Source of the DNA: Ahrensia sp. R2A130
GTDB taxonomy: Bacteria; Pseudomonadota; Alphaproteobacteria; Rhizobiales; Rhizobiaceae
DNA length: 64,000 nucleotides
NCBI RefSeq assembly: GCF_000179775.1
Contig: NZ_AEEB01000013.1
Location: 1-64,000, forward strand
Direction: 5' to 3'
Below the pieces are notes generated by a model. The model did no database searches, was not told the DNA's origin, and worked only from the letters and a program-made list of their open reading frames with translations. Below, piece after piece: positions 44,648 to 53,529 of the stretch (position 1 is the stretch's first letter; each line of letters begins with the position of its first letter). A program made the position numbers and the translations under genes.

Positions 44648-44721
44648 CAACCAGTCGTTCGCTGCAAACGGTAAGGCGTTACGCCATAAGCCCAGTCTTA
44701 GAGGCGATGTCTCTGCGCAGT

Positions 44722-45450
44722 TCACCCCCGCAAGATGTCACCAAGCCGTTCCTTCTCACCCGATGAGTCCTGCTTCGGCAACAGCCGGGTCTACGCAACG
44801 ATATCCTTTGCGGTTTTGAAAGCAGTCGGGTCGGAAATGCTGGCAACAAACGCGCTGGGGATCAGCGGATCTATTCCGGATATCTCCATCAACCTTCGCC
44901 TCGCTTCCCCCGCGGTACGCGCTTGTCTGGATCTTACGATCATTCTCCAGAACTTGCTGTTTCACATCGTTCAGTTTCGCGCATTCACTGGCAAACGCTC
45001 GTCTTCCGGGGTGGCGATAATGGGGAGAAGCTCTTCCAGACCAAACCTGCGCACGCGCATGATGATGCTGAAATCCGACATTTGTGCCCAGATTGCGTTC
45101 TACATCTACGTGTGTTGTCGGTTCAGCATCAGGCGCACGCGATGCATAACCTCGCTCTGTTGCTCGGTACTCTTCTGCGGCACGTACCGGATCGTTGGTC
45201 TTGCAACCGCCTCGCTGATCGCCTTGGTATCGGCTGCATCGTTCTGCCCGTACTTGAGATACTGTTTCACTTATTGGGCTGGCATCAGTTTGGCCTCCCG
45301 GCTTATCGCCGAAATTTCTTGCGCCAAGTAGCGCGAGTTGCTGCACGGCCTCTAGGCCGATCAGATGCAGCGCCAATTTTCCGAAGAACCGCGTGATTCT
45401 TGAACGCCGATGAAGGACGACTTTGCTTGCTGGATCGATTCCGCCCTCGG
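44722..45450 (-). pseudogene. Decayed IS110/IS1111-type transposase
   Basis: No intact frame exists, but minus-strand translations line up in order with an IS110-family (IS1111 group) transposase. The pieces are SKVVLHRRSRITRFFGKL and HLIGLEA in one frame, then SRYLAQEISAISREAKLMPA, a stop, VKQYLKYGQNDAAD, TKAISEAVARPTIRYVPQK, RRFGLEELL, and finally EARRRLMEISGIDPL, SDPTAFKTAKDI and KQDSSGEKERLGD. The NDAAD stretch carries an acidic catalytic residue of the DEDD transposase. At least one frameshift (after GLEA), further shifts in the middle and several stops inactivate it. Both ends are truncated. A 317-bp stretch to its right (45451-45767) holds nothing I recognise. Confidence 0.8.
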
Positions 45451-45767
45451 CATCTTTACGCTTTCTAATTATGGATAATGCTACCTTTTTGTTAGTTTGA
45501 AACTTCGTTTCCAGAGTTCGACGATTTTTACAGTCTGTCTGCTGGATATGCGTGCAGGTTTTGATTGTCGTGTTGTTTGACGTCGTAATAGCCGCAGAGC
45601 GAGCATCGTGCGGTTCAACCGCGTCAGTCTTCACGTAGTTCAAAACACGCAACCTCATTGCGATCACGCGTTCGACAGTGCAAATCCTTCCAGCATCGAC
45701 ATTCCTGCAGCTTGTCATTCGACTCACACACTTCCACGATGGGATATCTTGGGAGGGAGTTTCTGCA

Positions 45768-46376
45768 ATGTTATCGGTCAGAACCATCTGCATATTCGGA
45801 ATTTTATGCATCGGCGCCAGCGCAACGCCTGCTTTTGCCGAATCCTGCAAAGAGCGTTTCATCAAAGCTGCGACTGAAGGAAATGGTGAAGGCGAGTACC
45901 GTCAGATTGTCACCCAAAAGATTGAGGGCGCGCCTGTGGATACGGTTCATGAGTTCATCATGACCAGTCACCAGCATTGGTTGGTCAAACCCATTCAGCC
46001 CAGCGGTATCGGGTGGACGCTGCTGTATGATGGGGCGATGTATTCATCATTGGATGAAGGTGGTTCGTGGAAAGAAATTACCAAATTCGACGAGCAAGCT
46101 GCAGAAGCTGCGCGCGCCCAGCAGAAGAGCGATGTTGAGGCCGTTATCGAACTTGATTGCGGACAAGACACAATTGAAGGACAGGTTCTGGATCGAGTTC
46201 ACGGCCAATACGAAGTGACCGTCGGCTTCCAATCCACACAGGTGCATACGTATTGGATCGACCCCGAGAATAAGTTGATCGTGCGCAGCGAATATCAAAC
46301 TATATCGCCCGGCTTCAAAAGCTCGGTTTCGCAGAAGATGATTGCCTTTGAAGACGCTGTGGTGCCGGTTCCGTAA
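45768..46376 (+). CDS. Small exported protein of unknown function (202 aa)
   Basis: I do not recognise this family. The protein has a signal peptide (RTICIFGILCIGASATPAFA) followed by a mature part beginning ESCKERF. The mature half contains beta-rich stretches such as YEVTVGFQSTQVHTYWID and ENKLIVRSEYQT, loosely reminiscent of LolA-like or lipid-handling folds, but I would not assign it. Two cysteines (in ESC and LDCGQ) could form a disulfide. The ATG at 45768 has GGGAGG 11 bases upstream; the frame opens 30 codons earlier with no signal sequence. It lies between the IS remnant and the convergent DUF2189 gene, whose stop is 8 bp away. Confidence 0.7.
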   Translation: MLSVRTICIFGILCIGASATPAFAESCKERFIKAATEGNGEGEYRQIVTQKIEGAPVDTVHEFIMTSHQHWLVKPIQPSGIGWTLLYDGAMYSSLDEGGSWKEITKFDEQAAEAARAQQKSDVEAVIELDCGQDTIEGQVLDRVHGQYEVTVGFQSTQVHTYWIDPENKLIVRSEYQTISPGFKSSVSQKMIAFEDAVVPVP

Positions 46377-46384
46377 GGGTGTAT

Positions 46385-47170
46385 TCAGTGCTGGACCGTA
46401 ATCACTCGCCCATAGAGGTGCCATGTTGCGTGGCCCAGAACCGGCAGCACGAACAGCAATCCTAAAAATGCGGGCAACATTGACAGCAACACCGTTACGA
46501 TGACGAAAACGCCCCAGATGATCATGACAAACGGGGAAGCTAGAACGGCCCTGACGCTGGTTATCATCGCGGTGACGAAATCGACGTCGCGGTCCAGCAA
46601 CAGCGGACAAGAGATGACTGTCAGCGTGTAAAGCACCAGCGAAATAACCGCTCCGACGGCGTGCCCGACAAGCAGAAACCACCAACCTGTTTCTGTGCTG
46701 AATACGGCTGCTACAAAGCCATCCAATGTCGCAAATCCCTTCGACCCGAAGAACACCACGAAGATTGTTCGCGCCTGATACATCCACACCCAAAAAACGA
46801 ACAAAGTGACGAACGCCATCCAGCCCAACTCGCGACGGTGTTGGTCGACCATGACGAACAAAACGGTTGGCCAGCTAAGCGGCTGAGCGGACTGCAATCG
46901 TCGGCTCACCTCATACAGGCCTGTGGCGATGAACGGGCCGATCAGCGCGAAGCCGATCGTCAAAGGATACGTGACCCACACCACGTCTAAAATAAAGGCG
47001 AGCCAAACCAGAAGTGCGCCGCCAAGTGCGAAAAAGACGCCAAAGAAAATACCGTATTGAGGCGCTGCGCTGAAATCCTTCCAGCCTGCTTTGAGGGCGA
47101 GTTTCAGGTCTTCAACGGTCGCTGCATTTATAGCGATGGTCACCTGTTTCTGTTGCGGCACCTCTGTCAT
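46385..47170 (-). CDS. DUF2189 integral membrane protein at the end of the cbb3 operon
   Basis: This 261-residue protein has an N-terminal cytoplasmic stretch and about six hydrophobic helices. LALKAGWKDFSAAPQYGIFFG is the typical DUF2189 opening, and the protein ends LPVLGHATWHLYGRVITVQ. The function is unknown; such proteins are often annotated beside cytochrome oxidase genes. The ATG overlaps the ccoS stop by 4 bp, so it is probably translated from the cbb3 assembly mRNA. A role in oxidase assembly is inferred from this coupling. Confidence 0.8.
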   Translation of the reverse strand: MTEVPQQKQVTIAINAATVEDLKLALKAGWKDFSAAPQYGIFFGVFFALGGALLVWLAFILDVVWVTYPLTIGFALIGPFIATGLYEVSRRLQSAQPLSWPTVLFVMVDQHRRELGWMAFVTLFVFWVWMYQARTIFVVFFGSKGFATLDGFVAAVFSTETGWWFLLVGHAVGAVISLVLYTLTVISCPLLLDRDVDFVTAMITSVRAVLASPFVMIIWGVFVIVTVLLSMLPAFLGLLFVLPVLGHATWHLYGRVITVQH

Positions 47171-47316
47171 TGCACTTCGTTCTCATCGGTCAAAATGCGC
47201 TGGGCTGCGCCATCAAGATCGTCGAACTGTCCGCTTTTCAGGCTCCACACGAAGGCACAAAGGCCAAGGAACCCGAGTCCAAGTGCGATGGGAATGAGAA
47301 AGATAAGATGACTCAT
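47167..47316 (-). CDS. ccoS: cbb3-type cytochrome oxidase assembly protein CcoS (FixS)
   Basis: This 49-residue protein begins MSHLIFLIPIALGLGFLGL, one membrane helix, followed by WSLKSGQFDDLDGAAQRIL, the diagnostic CcoS segment. CcoS is needed for cofactor insertion into cbb3 oxidase. The ATG overlaps the ccoI stop (ATGA) and the end overlaps the DUF2189 gene. Confidence 0.95.
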   Translation of the reverse strand: MSHLIFLIPIALGLGFLGLCAFVWSLKSGQFDDLDGAAQRILTDENEVQ

Positions 47317-49580
47317 ACTGGTGCCTCCGCCGGGTTTTGAGACGTCACGCCGGACGATATTTCGGTGGCCTGCGGAGCGGCGCTTCGAAAACCACCAAAT
47401 GCTGCAAGTCGCATGCTGTTGGAGACCACAACTATGGAGGACAGCGACATAGCCAGCGCTGCCACCAAAGGCGTGACATGGCCAGCGACAGCGAGCGGCA
47501 CAGCAATGCAATTGTAGATGAGAGCGATGGCAAAGTTTTGCCGCACAACGCGGCTTGAGGCTTTGGCCAGCCGCAATGCAAAAGGCACGGCGGATAAAGA
47601 TGGGCGGGTGAAAATGAAGTCTGCGCTAGCTCGGCTGACGTCGATCGCACTGGCTGGTGCCATAGACACGTGGGCAGCCGCGAGCGACGGCGCATCGTTC
47701 AATCCATCACCCACCATCAACACTTTGGATGGCGCTTTTACACCTGCAATCTCGTCGATCTTGCCTTTGGGCGTGAGGCGCGCGAACCAACGATCAATGC
47801 CTGTTCGTGCAGCAATGTCGGCGACATTGGTCTTGTGATCGCCGGATAGAATCGCAGCGGCATAGCCGTGACCTTTGATAGCTTCCACCGCGTCGACTGC
47901 ACCGGGCTTGAGATCGCTTTGCAGATCGAAAGCGATGAACTGGCCGTTTTCGATGGCAAATGCGGTTGCGCCCTCACCGGTATCTGGACCCGTGTTGTCG
48001 AGTTCCATGACCCATTCACGTCGCCCAAGCCTAACGCGTTTTTCGTTCCATACAGCGGTGATACCGATACCGGGAATTTCTTCTATCTCACTCAAATTTA
48101 CCGCACCATTGTCTTCTAGTGACATGGCAACAGCGTTGGCGACCGGATGGCGTGATTGTGCTGCAAGGGCAAACAGAACGGTTTTTGAATCGCTTTCAAG
48201 ATCAAGCGGACGGTCTAGGCGCAATCCTTCTTCGGTAAGCGTTCCTGTTTTATCGAAGAACACGGTATCGACTTCGGCCAAGCGCTCCAAAGCCGAACCA
48301 TCGCGCATTAAAATGCCTTCGGAGAAGAGACGATTGGCAGCAACGACATGCGTGACTGGCACTGCCAAACCAAGCGCACAGGGGCATGTGATGATGAGCA
48401 CCGCGATTGCGGCGACGAGAGATGACTTAACGTCGCCTGTTACCACCAACCAGCCAACGAATGTTATAAGCGCCAGCAGGTGAACCGCCGGTGCGTAGAT
48501 GGTCGCCATACGATCAGCGACGCGCCGATAGCGGCCCTTGCTCGTCTCCGCTGCTTTCATCATTTCCATCACTTCGGCGATGAAGGAGGTGCGCGCAGTG
48601 CTGACGGCTTCGATCTCGATCATGGCTGACAGGTTCATCGTTCCGGCCTCGAACGTGTCACCAACCATCATGGAAACCGCGCCTGTTTCTCCTGTCACGA
48701 TAGAGCGGTCTGCAGTCGATCTGCCGTCGAGAATTTTTGCATCCACGGGGAAGCGTTCGCCGGGGTAAAGACGCAACCGCATGCCCAGTTCCACAGCGTC
48801 CAATGGCATGTTGGTCGCGGTACCGTCTTTGCCAATCGCAAGGATCGAATTGGGAATGAGCCTCGCAAGACTTGCCACTCCGCTGGCTGCCCGTTGGCGC
48901 ACGAGATGATCCAACGTCCTACCGACCAAGAGGAAAAACAGCAGCATGACGCCTGCGTCAAAGAAGGTTTCGCCACCACCGAACAGGGCCTCATAGAGGC
49001 TCATGAACAGCGACAGGAGCACCGCAAGAGAGATGGGTACATCCATGTTGAGCTGACGAGCAGCAAGCGCCTTACCTGCGGATGAGAAGAATGGTGAGCC
49101 GGCGTAAAAAATCGCTGGCACCGCAATCAGGCCCGACAAAAGCGCGAATAGTTTTGCAGTCTCGGCATCCGCACCGGACCAGACCGAGACCGACAACAGC
49201 ATAATGTTTGCAGCTGCAAAACCCGCCACTGCAAGGCAAAGCAGCAAGTGCCTTCCTTGATCACGCATGGCTTTGTCAGCTTCGTTGTCTTCTACTGCCA
49301 GATGCCAATCGAAGCCGAGTTCCGTAACGCAGCGACCAGCTTCATCGCGGGCTTCGTCTCCCGCATCGCAGATGATTTCGAGCTGGCGTGTGGAGAGGTT
49401 GGCGCGCACCTGCTGGACTGATGACAGTTCCAACACGCCACTTTCCAACTTTCGGATACACCCCGCGCAATGCATGGCGGGTATGTGGAAGGTTACAAAC
49501 TGCTGGGCAGATTGACCGGTGGAGGCGCTTCCGGCGGGCGTGTGTTCCAAAATTGGGGCAGCAGAACCGCAACAGGTCAT
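47313..49580 (-). CDS. ccoI: Copper-translocating P-type ATPase of cbb3 oxidase biogenesis (FixI)
   Basis: This is a 755-residue P1B-type ATPase that exports copper from the cytosol for assembly of the CcoN CuB centre. It has an N-terminal HMA domain (AMHCAGCIRKLE), the membrane CPC motif (ITCPCALGLAVP), the phosphorylation site DKTGTLT and the hinge GDGLNDAPSL. A CC pair (MTCCGS) at the extreme N terminus may also bind metal. The ATG at 49580 lies 4 bp after the ccoH stop with GGTGGA upstream; the frame opens 9 codons earlier. Confidence 0.95.
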   Translation of the reverse strand: MTCCGSAAPILEHTPAGSASTGQSAQQFVTFHIPAMHCAGCIRKLESGVLELSSVQQVRANLSTRQLEIICDAGDEARDEAGRCVTELGFDWHLAVEDNEADKAMRDQGRHLLLCLAVAGFAAANIMLLSVSVWSGADAETAKLFALLSGLIAVPAIFYAGSPFFSSAGKALAARQLNMDVPISLAVLLSLFMSLYEALFGGGETFFDAGVMLLFFLLVGRTLDHLVRQRAASGVASLARLIPNSILAIGKDGTATNMPLDAVELGMRLRLYPGERFPVDAKILDGRSTADRSIVTGETGAVSMMVGDTFEAGTMNLSAMIEIEAVSTARTSFIAEVMEMMKAAETSKGRYRRVADRMATIYAPAVHLLALITFVGWLVVTGDVKSSLVAAIAVLIITCPCALGLAVPVTHVVAANRLFSEGILMRDGSALERLAEVDTVFFDKTGTLTEEGLRLDRPLDLESDSKTVLFALAAQSRHPVANAVAMSLEDNGAVNLSEIEEIPGIGITAVWNEKRVRLGRREWVMELDNTGPDTGEGATAFAIENGQFIAFDLQSDLKPGAVDAVEAIKGHGYAAAILSGDHKTNVADIAARTGIDRWFARLTPKGKIDEIAGVKAPSKVLMVGDGLNDAPSLAAAHVSMAPASAIDVSRASADFIFTRPSLSAVPFALRLAKASSRVVRQNFAIALIYNCIAVPLAVAGHVTPLVAALAMSLSSIVVVSNSMRLAAFGGFRSAAPQATEISSGVTSQNPAEAPV

Positions 49581-49584
49581 GGCT

Positions 49585-50094
49585 CTATTCCACCCGGACC
49601 GAACCATCGTCTTTCACGAGCAAGCGAGCGTCACGGCGATAGCTTCCAGCGGCGGTTACCGCCTCGACCCGCAATGCCCAAAGACCTGCCGCAAGCTGGG
49701 CGGGCGCGGTGCACACACCTGTCGGGGCGCACGCGGCTTCTACCGTGCGGTCCTGTTGCTCAAAGACAGGACGACCAAGCCAGAGCACGAGTTTTTTCGG
49801 CATAACAGCATCACCACCGGCATCTTCAATCGCGATGCTGACGTTGCCGTCTGCAAACGTGAGTTGTGACCGGATACCCGTGTCAGCTTGCAGTTTTGCA
49901 TCGGTCAACTGCGCGTTGAAATGCTGGCTGGCGACATAGGAATTCTTGACCACCAGCCCGGTCCAACTGCCTACGGCAAAGACTGCCATGGTGATGTTAA
50001 CCGCGATGATGGTGCCGAAGAACGCAGCCAACGTGGCGAACATGTGCCAACCGGTGAAACGGGGGCGGGTATGCGTGTCGCTTGCCATACTCAT
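49585..50094 (-). CDS. ccoH: FixH family cbb3 oxidase assembly protein
   Basis: This 169-residue protein has one N-terminal membrane helix (WHMFATLAAFFGTIIAVNIT) and a periplasmic domain typical of FixH (GLVVKNSYVASQHFN, LTDAKLQADTGI). It works with CcoG and CcoI in maturation of cbb3 oxidase. The ATG at 50094 has AGGAAG upstream, 13 bp after the ccoG stop; the frame opens 13 codons earlier. Confidence 0.92.
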   Translation of the reverse strand: MSMASDTHTRPRFTGWHMFATLAAFFGTIIAVNITMAVFAVGSWTGLVVKNSYVASQHFNAQLTDAKLQADTGIRSQLTFADGNVSIAIEDAGGDAVMPKKLVLWLGRPVFEQQDRTVEAACAPTGVCTAPAQLAAGLWALRVEAVTAAGSYRRDARLLVKDDGSVRVE

Positions 50095-50107
50095 TGAACT
50101 GCTTCCT

Positions 50108-51730
50108 TCATTTGAGGGCCTGTTGGGGCGCAACGAATTGGGTACCGGTTAGCGTCGCTTCCGCGCCGCGCATGGCGGTAATGCGAAATACGAATTCGCT
50201 GCGTTCGTCTTCAAGCTGGCCCGGTGGCACCGCGACGAAAACCTTCACGCCACGGATGCTGTCGGCATCGACTTCGACCAGCAAGCTTGCCTTCGGTTTG
50301 TTACCGCTGGAAGCCACCGTAAGCTGCGCCCCGGGAAGCCCTTCCGTCTCGACCCAGAACAAGCGGGTTTCGCCGCGCTTGTTCAAGATCTTGATCTCAT
50401 AACCATTGCGTGTGGAGCCATCGCTTAACGTCACAAACAGCGGGTTGCGGTCGTGCAGGATATTGACATCCAGCGTGTCGCGCAGAGCCAACACGGTAAG
50501 CAGAGCAAGGCCAATAGAACCGAAGATCAGCGCATAGATGAAGGTGCGTGGACGCAGAATCGAATGCCAGCCGGTTAGCTTCACCGCATCGATCAATCGG
50601 CCTGTTGGCCCTCTCACCTTCTGCGGCTCGACACGCGGGTAGCCCTGCGCGCTGGTCAGTTCCTCAATGGTGCCATATGCCCCGGCGATCTGCATATTGT
50701 GAGTGTAATCTTCCAGGGTGCTGTAGGCGATCAAACCTTTTTCCAGCCCAAGTTTGTCCATCACGTTGTCGCAAGCATCGATGCACAGGGCGCAGGTGAT
50801 GCACTCCATCTGCTGTCCGTCACGAATATCGATACCCATGGGGCAAACGGCAACGCAGGCGTTGCAATCGACACAATCACCGACCGGTACGCCTTCACGG
50901 CGTTGCCGCTTCATGTGCAGGGACCGGGGCTCACCGCGCCACGCATTGTAAGTAACAGTAAGAGAATGCTCGTCGAGCATGGCGGCCTGAATACGCGGCC
51001 ACGGGCACATGTATGTGCAGACCTGTTCGCGCATGAGGCCGCCAAACACGTAGGTCGTGGCGGTCAGGATCGCGACAGTGATGTAGGCAATTGGCGGGGC
51101 CTGAAGCGTGAAGAGGTCAATCGCCAAGGTGGGCGCATCGGCAAAGTAGAAAATCCATGCACCGCCAGTAGCGATGCCGATCAAAAGCCAGACAGCATGT
51201 TTAGCCGTGCGTTTGGTGACTTTATCAGCGTTCCAAGGCGCGGCATCCAACTTGATACGTGCGTTACGGTCGCCTTCGAAAAAGCGCTCCACGACCAGGA
51301 ATAGATCAACCCAAACCGTTTGCGGGCATGTGTAACCACACCAAGCGCGCCCCAAGATCGACGTGACGAGAAACAGTCCGATGCCTGCCATCACCAACAG
51401 GCCCGCAACATAGAAAAACTCGTGGGGCCATATTTCGATGAACAGAAAATAGAATCGACGGTTGGCCATATCGATCAGCACAGCCTGGTCAGGCGTGCCG
51501 GGGCCGCGATCCCAGCGCAACCAAGGCGTGACGTAATAAATGCCCAGCGTAACCAGCATGATCCACCACTTCAGCTTCCGGTAGAAACCTTCAGCCCGTT
51601 TCGGGTGGATCTTCTTGCGCGCCACATACAGCGACTGGTTGGCTTTCGAATTAACGGGTTCCGCATCGAAATTTTCGACGTCAGTGTCCGCAATCTTTCG
51701 GTCGTCGGGATGATCGACGGTGTCTAACAT
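50108..51730 (-). CDS. ccoG: cbb3 oxidase assembly ferredoxin-type protein CcoG (FixG/RdxA)
   Basis: This 540-residue membrane protein has two ferredoxin-type 4Fe-4S motifs, CVDCNACVAVCPMG and CITCALCIDACD. Several membrane helices lie in the first half (YKTPWL-type NapH-like region with WCGYTCPQTVW) and an immunoglobulin-like periplasmic C-terminal domain follows. CcoG acts as a Cu(II) reductase for cbb3 oxidase biogenesis. The ATG directly follows the ccoP stop (TAGATG). Confidence 0.96.
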   Translation of the reverse strand: MLDTVDHPDDRKIADTDVENFDAEPVNSKANQSLYVARKKIHPKRAEGFYRKLKWWIMLVTLGIYYVTPWLRWDRGPGTPDQAVLIDMANRRFYFLFIEIWPHEFFYVAGLLVMAGIGLFLVTSILGRAWCGYTCPQTVWVDLFLVVERFFEGDRNARIKLDAAPWNADKVTKRTAKHAVWLLIGIATGGAWIFYFADAPTLAIDLFTLQAPPIAYITVAILTATTYVFGGLMREQVCTYMCPWPRIQAAMLDEHSLTVTYNAWRGEPRSLHMKRQRREGVPVGDCVDCNACVAVCPMGIDIRDGQQMECITCALCIDACDNVMDKLGLEKGLIAYSTLEDYTHNMQIAGAYGTIEELTSAQGYPRVEPQKVRGPTGRLIDAVKLTGWHSILRPRTFIYALIFGSIGLALLTVLALRDTLDVNILHDRNPLFVTLSDGSTRNGYEIKILNKRGETRLFWVETEGLPGAQLTVASSGNKPKASLLVEVDADSIRGVKVFVAVPPGQLEDERSEFVFRITAMRGAEATLTGTQFVAPQQALK

Positions 51731-52621
51731 CTAGTCGGCAGGCGCTTCTTCGCCACCACCAAGGCTATGCACATAGATGGCGAGTTGCTTCACGTTTGCT
51801 TCACGCAGGCGGTCTATCCACGGCGGCATTGCACCGTGTTTTGGCTGCTGGATTTGTGCGCGTATGGTGGTGCGTGTGTTGCCGTAGAGCGAGATCGCAT
51901 CAGTAAGATTAGGCGCACCGAGGTCACGATTGCCTTTGCCGTTTTCCTGATGGCAGGCCGTGCAGTTCTCGGCGAATATCACCGCGCCTTCCTCGGCCAG
52001 TGTTGCATCATGTTCCTGTCCGGACATGTTCAATACATATTCCGTGACCGCATTGATTTGCGGGCGGTCCAGAATTCCATCGGCACCGAAAGCCGGCATT
52101 TGCGAGAAACGGGCATCATCGTCTTCGTCATTGCGAACGCCATGGGCGATTGTTGTGTAGATCGCTTCCAGATCGCCGCCCCATAGCCAATCATCATCGT
52201 TGAGGTTCGGGTAGCCTGGGCCACCCTGTGCACCGGAGCCATGGCACTGCGAGCAATTCACTTTGTAGAGGGATGCACCGCCAGCAACTGCAAACCGAAC
52301 AAGGTCCTGATTTTTGGCGATCTCTTCGATGTCCTGCTCGGCCAGCATCGCAACACGGTCACGGCGCGAAGCATCCGCTGCCGCCATTTCGATCTGCAAT
52401 TCAGACCGGTTCGTCTTGCCCGAAATACCCATTGTGGAGCCTTCCAGCAGCGGAATTGCTGGATAATAAATGACGTAGCCGAGGGCGAAAACGCAGGTCG
52501 CATAGAACGTCCACAGCCACCAGCGCGGCATCGGATTGTCGAGTTCCTTAATGCCATCCCACTCGTGGCCGGTGGTCTCTACGCCGGTTTCTTCGTCGAT
52601 ATCTTTATTTTGATCAGACAT
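51731..52621 (-). CDS. ccoP: cbb3-type cytochrome oxidase dihaem subunit CcoP (FixP)
   Basis: This 296-residue dihaem c-type cytochrome has a single N-terminal helix (WWLWTFYATCVFALGYVIYY) and two haem sites, CSQCHGSG and CTACHQENG. It passes electrons to CcoO/CcoN on the periplasmic side. The ATG at 52621 lies inside the end of ccoQ (8-bp overlap); the frame opens 28 codons earlier. Confidence 0.96.
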   Translation of the reverse strand: MSDQNKDIDEETGVETTGHEWDGIKELDNPMPRWWLWTFYATCVFALGYVIYYPAIPLLEGSTMGISGKTNRSELQIEMAAADASRRDRVAMLAEQDIEEIAKNQDLVRFAVAGGASLYKVNCSQCHGSGAQGGPGYPNLNDDDWLWGGDLEAIYTTIAHGVRNDEDDDARFSQMPAFGADGILDRPQINAVTEYVLNMSGQEHDATLAEEGAVIFAENCTACHQENGKGNRDLGAPNLTDAISLYGNTRTTIRAQIQQPKHGAMPPWIDRLREANVKQLAIYVHSLGGGEEAPAD

Positions 52622-52775
52622 CGTCACGATCCTCTTCAAACGGAATACGGGCGATGCGATCTGCGACCTCTTTTGAACCGGGGCGGAAGGTGAAAAACAC
52701 CGCACCGATAAAAATGAGGAACAGGTAGATCAGGCCCCAGGAATCTGCGAATTCACGCATGAATGTGTAGTCCAT
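52614..52775 (-). CDS. ccoQ: cbb3-type cytochrome oxidase subunit CcoQ (FixQ)
   Basis: This 53-residue single-pass protein, MDYTFMREFADSWGLIYLFL and a following helix with FTFRPGSKE, is the normal size for CcoQ. It stabilises the oxidase. It was identified by hand between ccoO and ccoP and ends 8 bp inside ccoP, in keeping with the tight operon. Confidence 0.93.
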   Translation of the reverse strand: MDYTFMREFADSWGLIYLFLIFIGAVFFTFRPGSKEVADRIARIPFEEDRDDV

Positions 52776-52785
52776 CAGGCGCTCC

Positions 52786-53517
52786 TCACCGCAGGTTCTC
52801 GTTTTGCTTGTAGGCTTCCAGGTCGACGAGCGTGCCGAGCATCTGGAGATAGGCTACCAGTGCATCCATCTCCGTCAGGCGGGTCGGATCGCCGTCGAAA
52901 TCACGGATGGAAATCTTGGCGTAACGCTCTTCCAGACCGCTGGTGTCGGCATCAGGATTGGCCTGCGCCCTCATGTCGGCGGCTGCGTTTTCGATCATCG
53001 CATCATCATAGGGCACGCCAACGCGGCGGTTCGCAACAAGATGTCCTGCGAACTGATCGGGCTTTAAATCAGCCTCTTTCAAAAACGAGTAACGCGGCAT
53101 TATGCTTTCAGGAACCACCGCTTGCGGGTGGATAAGATGCTGGACGTGCCACTCATCGCTGTAGCGACCACCGACACGGGCAAGGTCCGGTCCGGTGCGC
53201 TTGGAACCCCACTGGAACGGATGGTCGTACATAGACTCCGCGGCCAGCGAGTAGTGTCCGTAACGCTCCACTTCGTCGCGGAACGGACGGATCATCTGGC
53301 TGTGACAAAGGTAACAACCTTCGCGCACATAGACGTTGCGACCAGCCAGTTCGAGTGGCGTATAGGGACGCATCCCCTCCACCTTTTCGATGGTGTTCTT
53401 GACGTAGAACAGCGGAACAATTTCCACGATACCACCCACCAGCACTGCCAGCAGGGAGCCGATGAATAGGAAGGAGACGTTCTTTTCGAGCTTCTTGTGT
53501 TTGTCGAAGAGTGCCAT
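52786..53517 (-). CDS. ccoO: cbb3-type cytochrome oxidase monohaem subunit CcoO (FixO)
   Basis: This 243-residue membrane-anchored cytochrome c has an N-terminal helix ([20 protein letters not shown]), the haem site [12 protein letters not shown] near residue 70, and the downstream methionine region [19 protein letters not shown] precedes the ATG. It is second in the operon, 12 bp after ccoN. Confidence 0.96.
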   Translation of the reverse strand: MALFDKHKKLEKNVSFLFIGSLLAVLVGGIVEIVPLFYVKNTIEKVEGMRPYTPLELAGRNVYVREGCYLCHSQMIRPFRDEVERYGHYSLAAESMYDHPFQWGSKRTGPDLARVGGRYSDEWHVQHLIHPQAVVPESIMPRYSFLKEADLKPDQFAGHLVANRRVGVPYDDAMIENAAADMRAQANPDADTSGLEERYAKISIRDFDGDPTRLTEMDALVAYLQMLGTLVDLEAYKQNENLR

Positions 53518-53529
53518 GTTCGCCTCCCT

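Noticed and set aside
44756..45865. A 369-codon minus-strand open frame.
   Set aside because: It runs through the IS110/IS1111 fossil mostly in the wrong frame and has no ordered protein character; only the short RRSRITRFFGKL part is genuine transposase.
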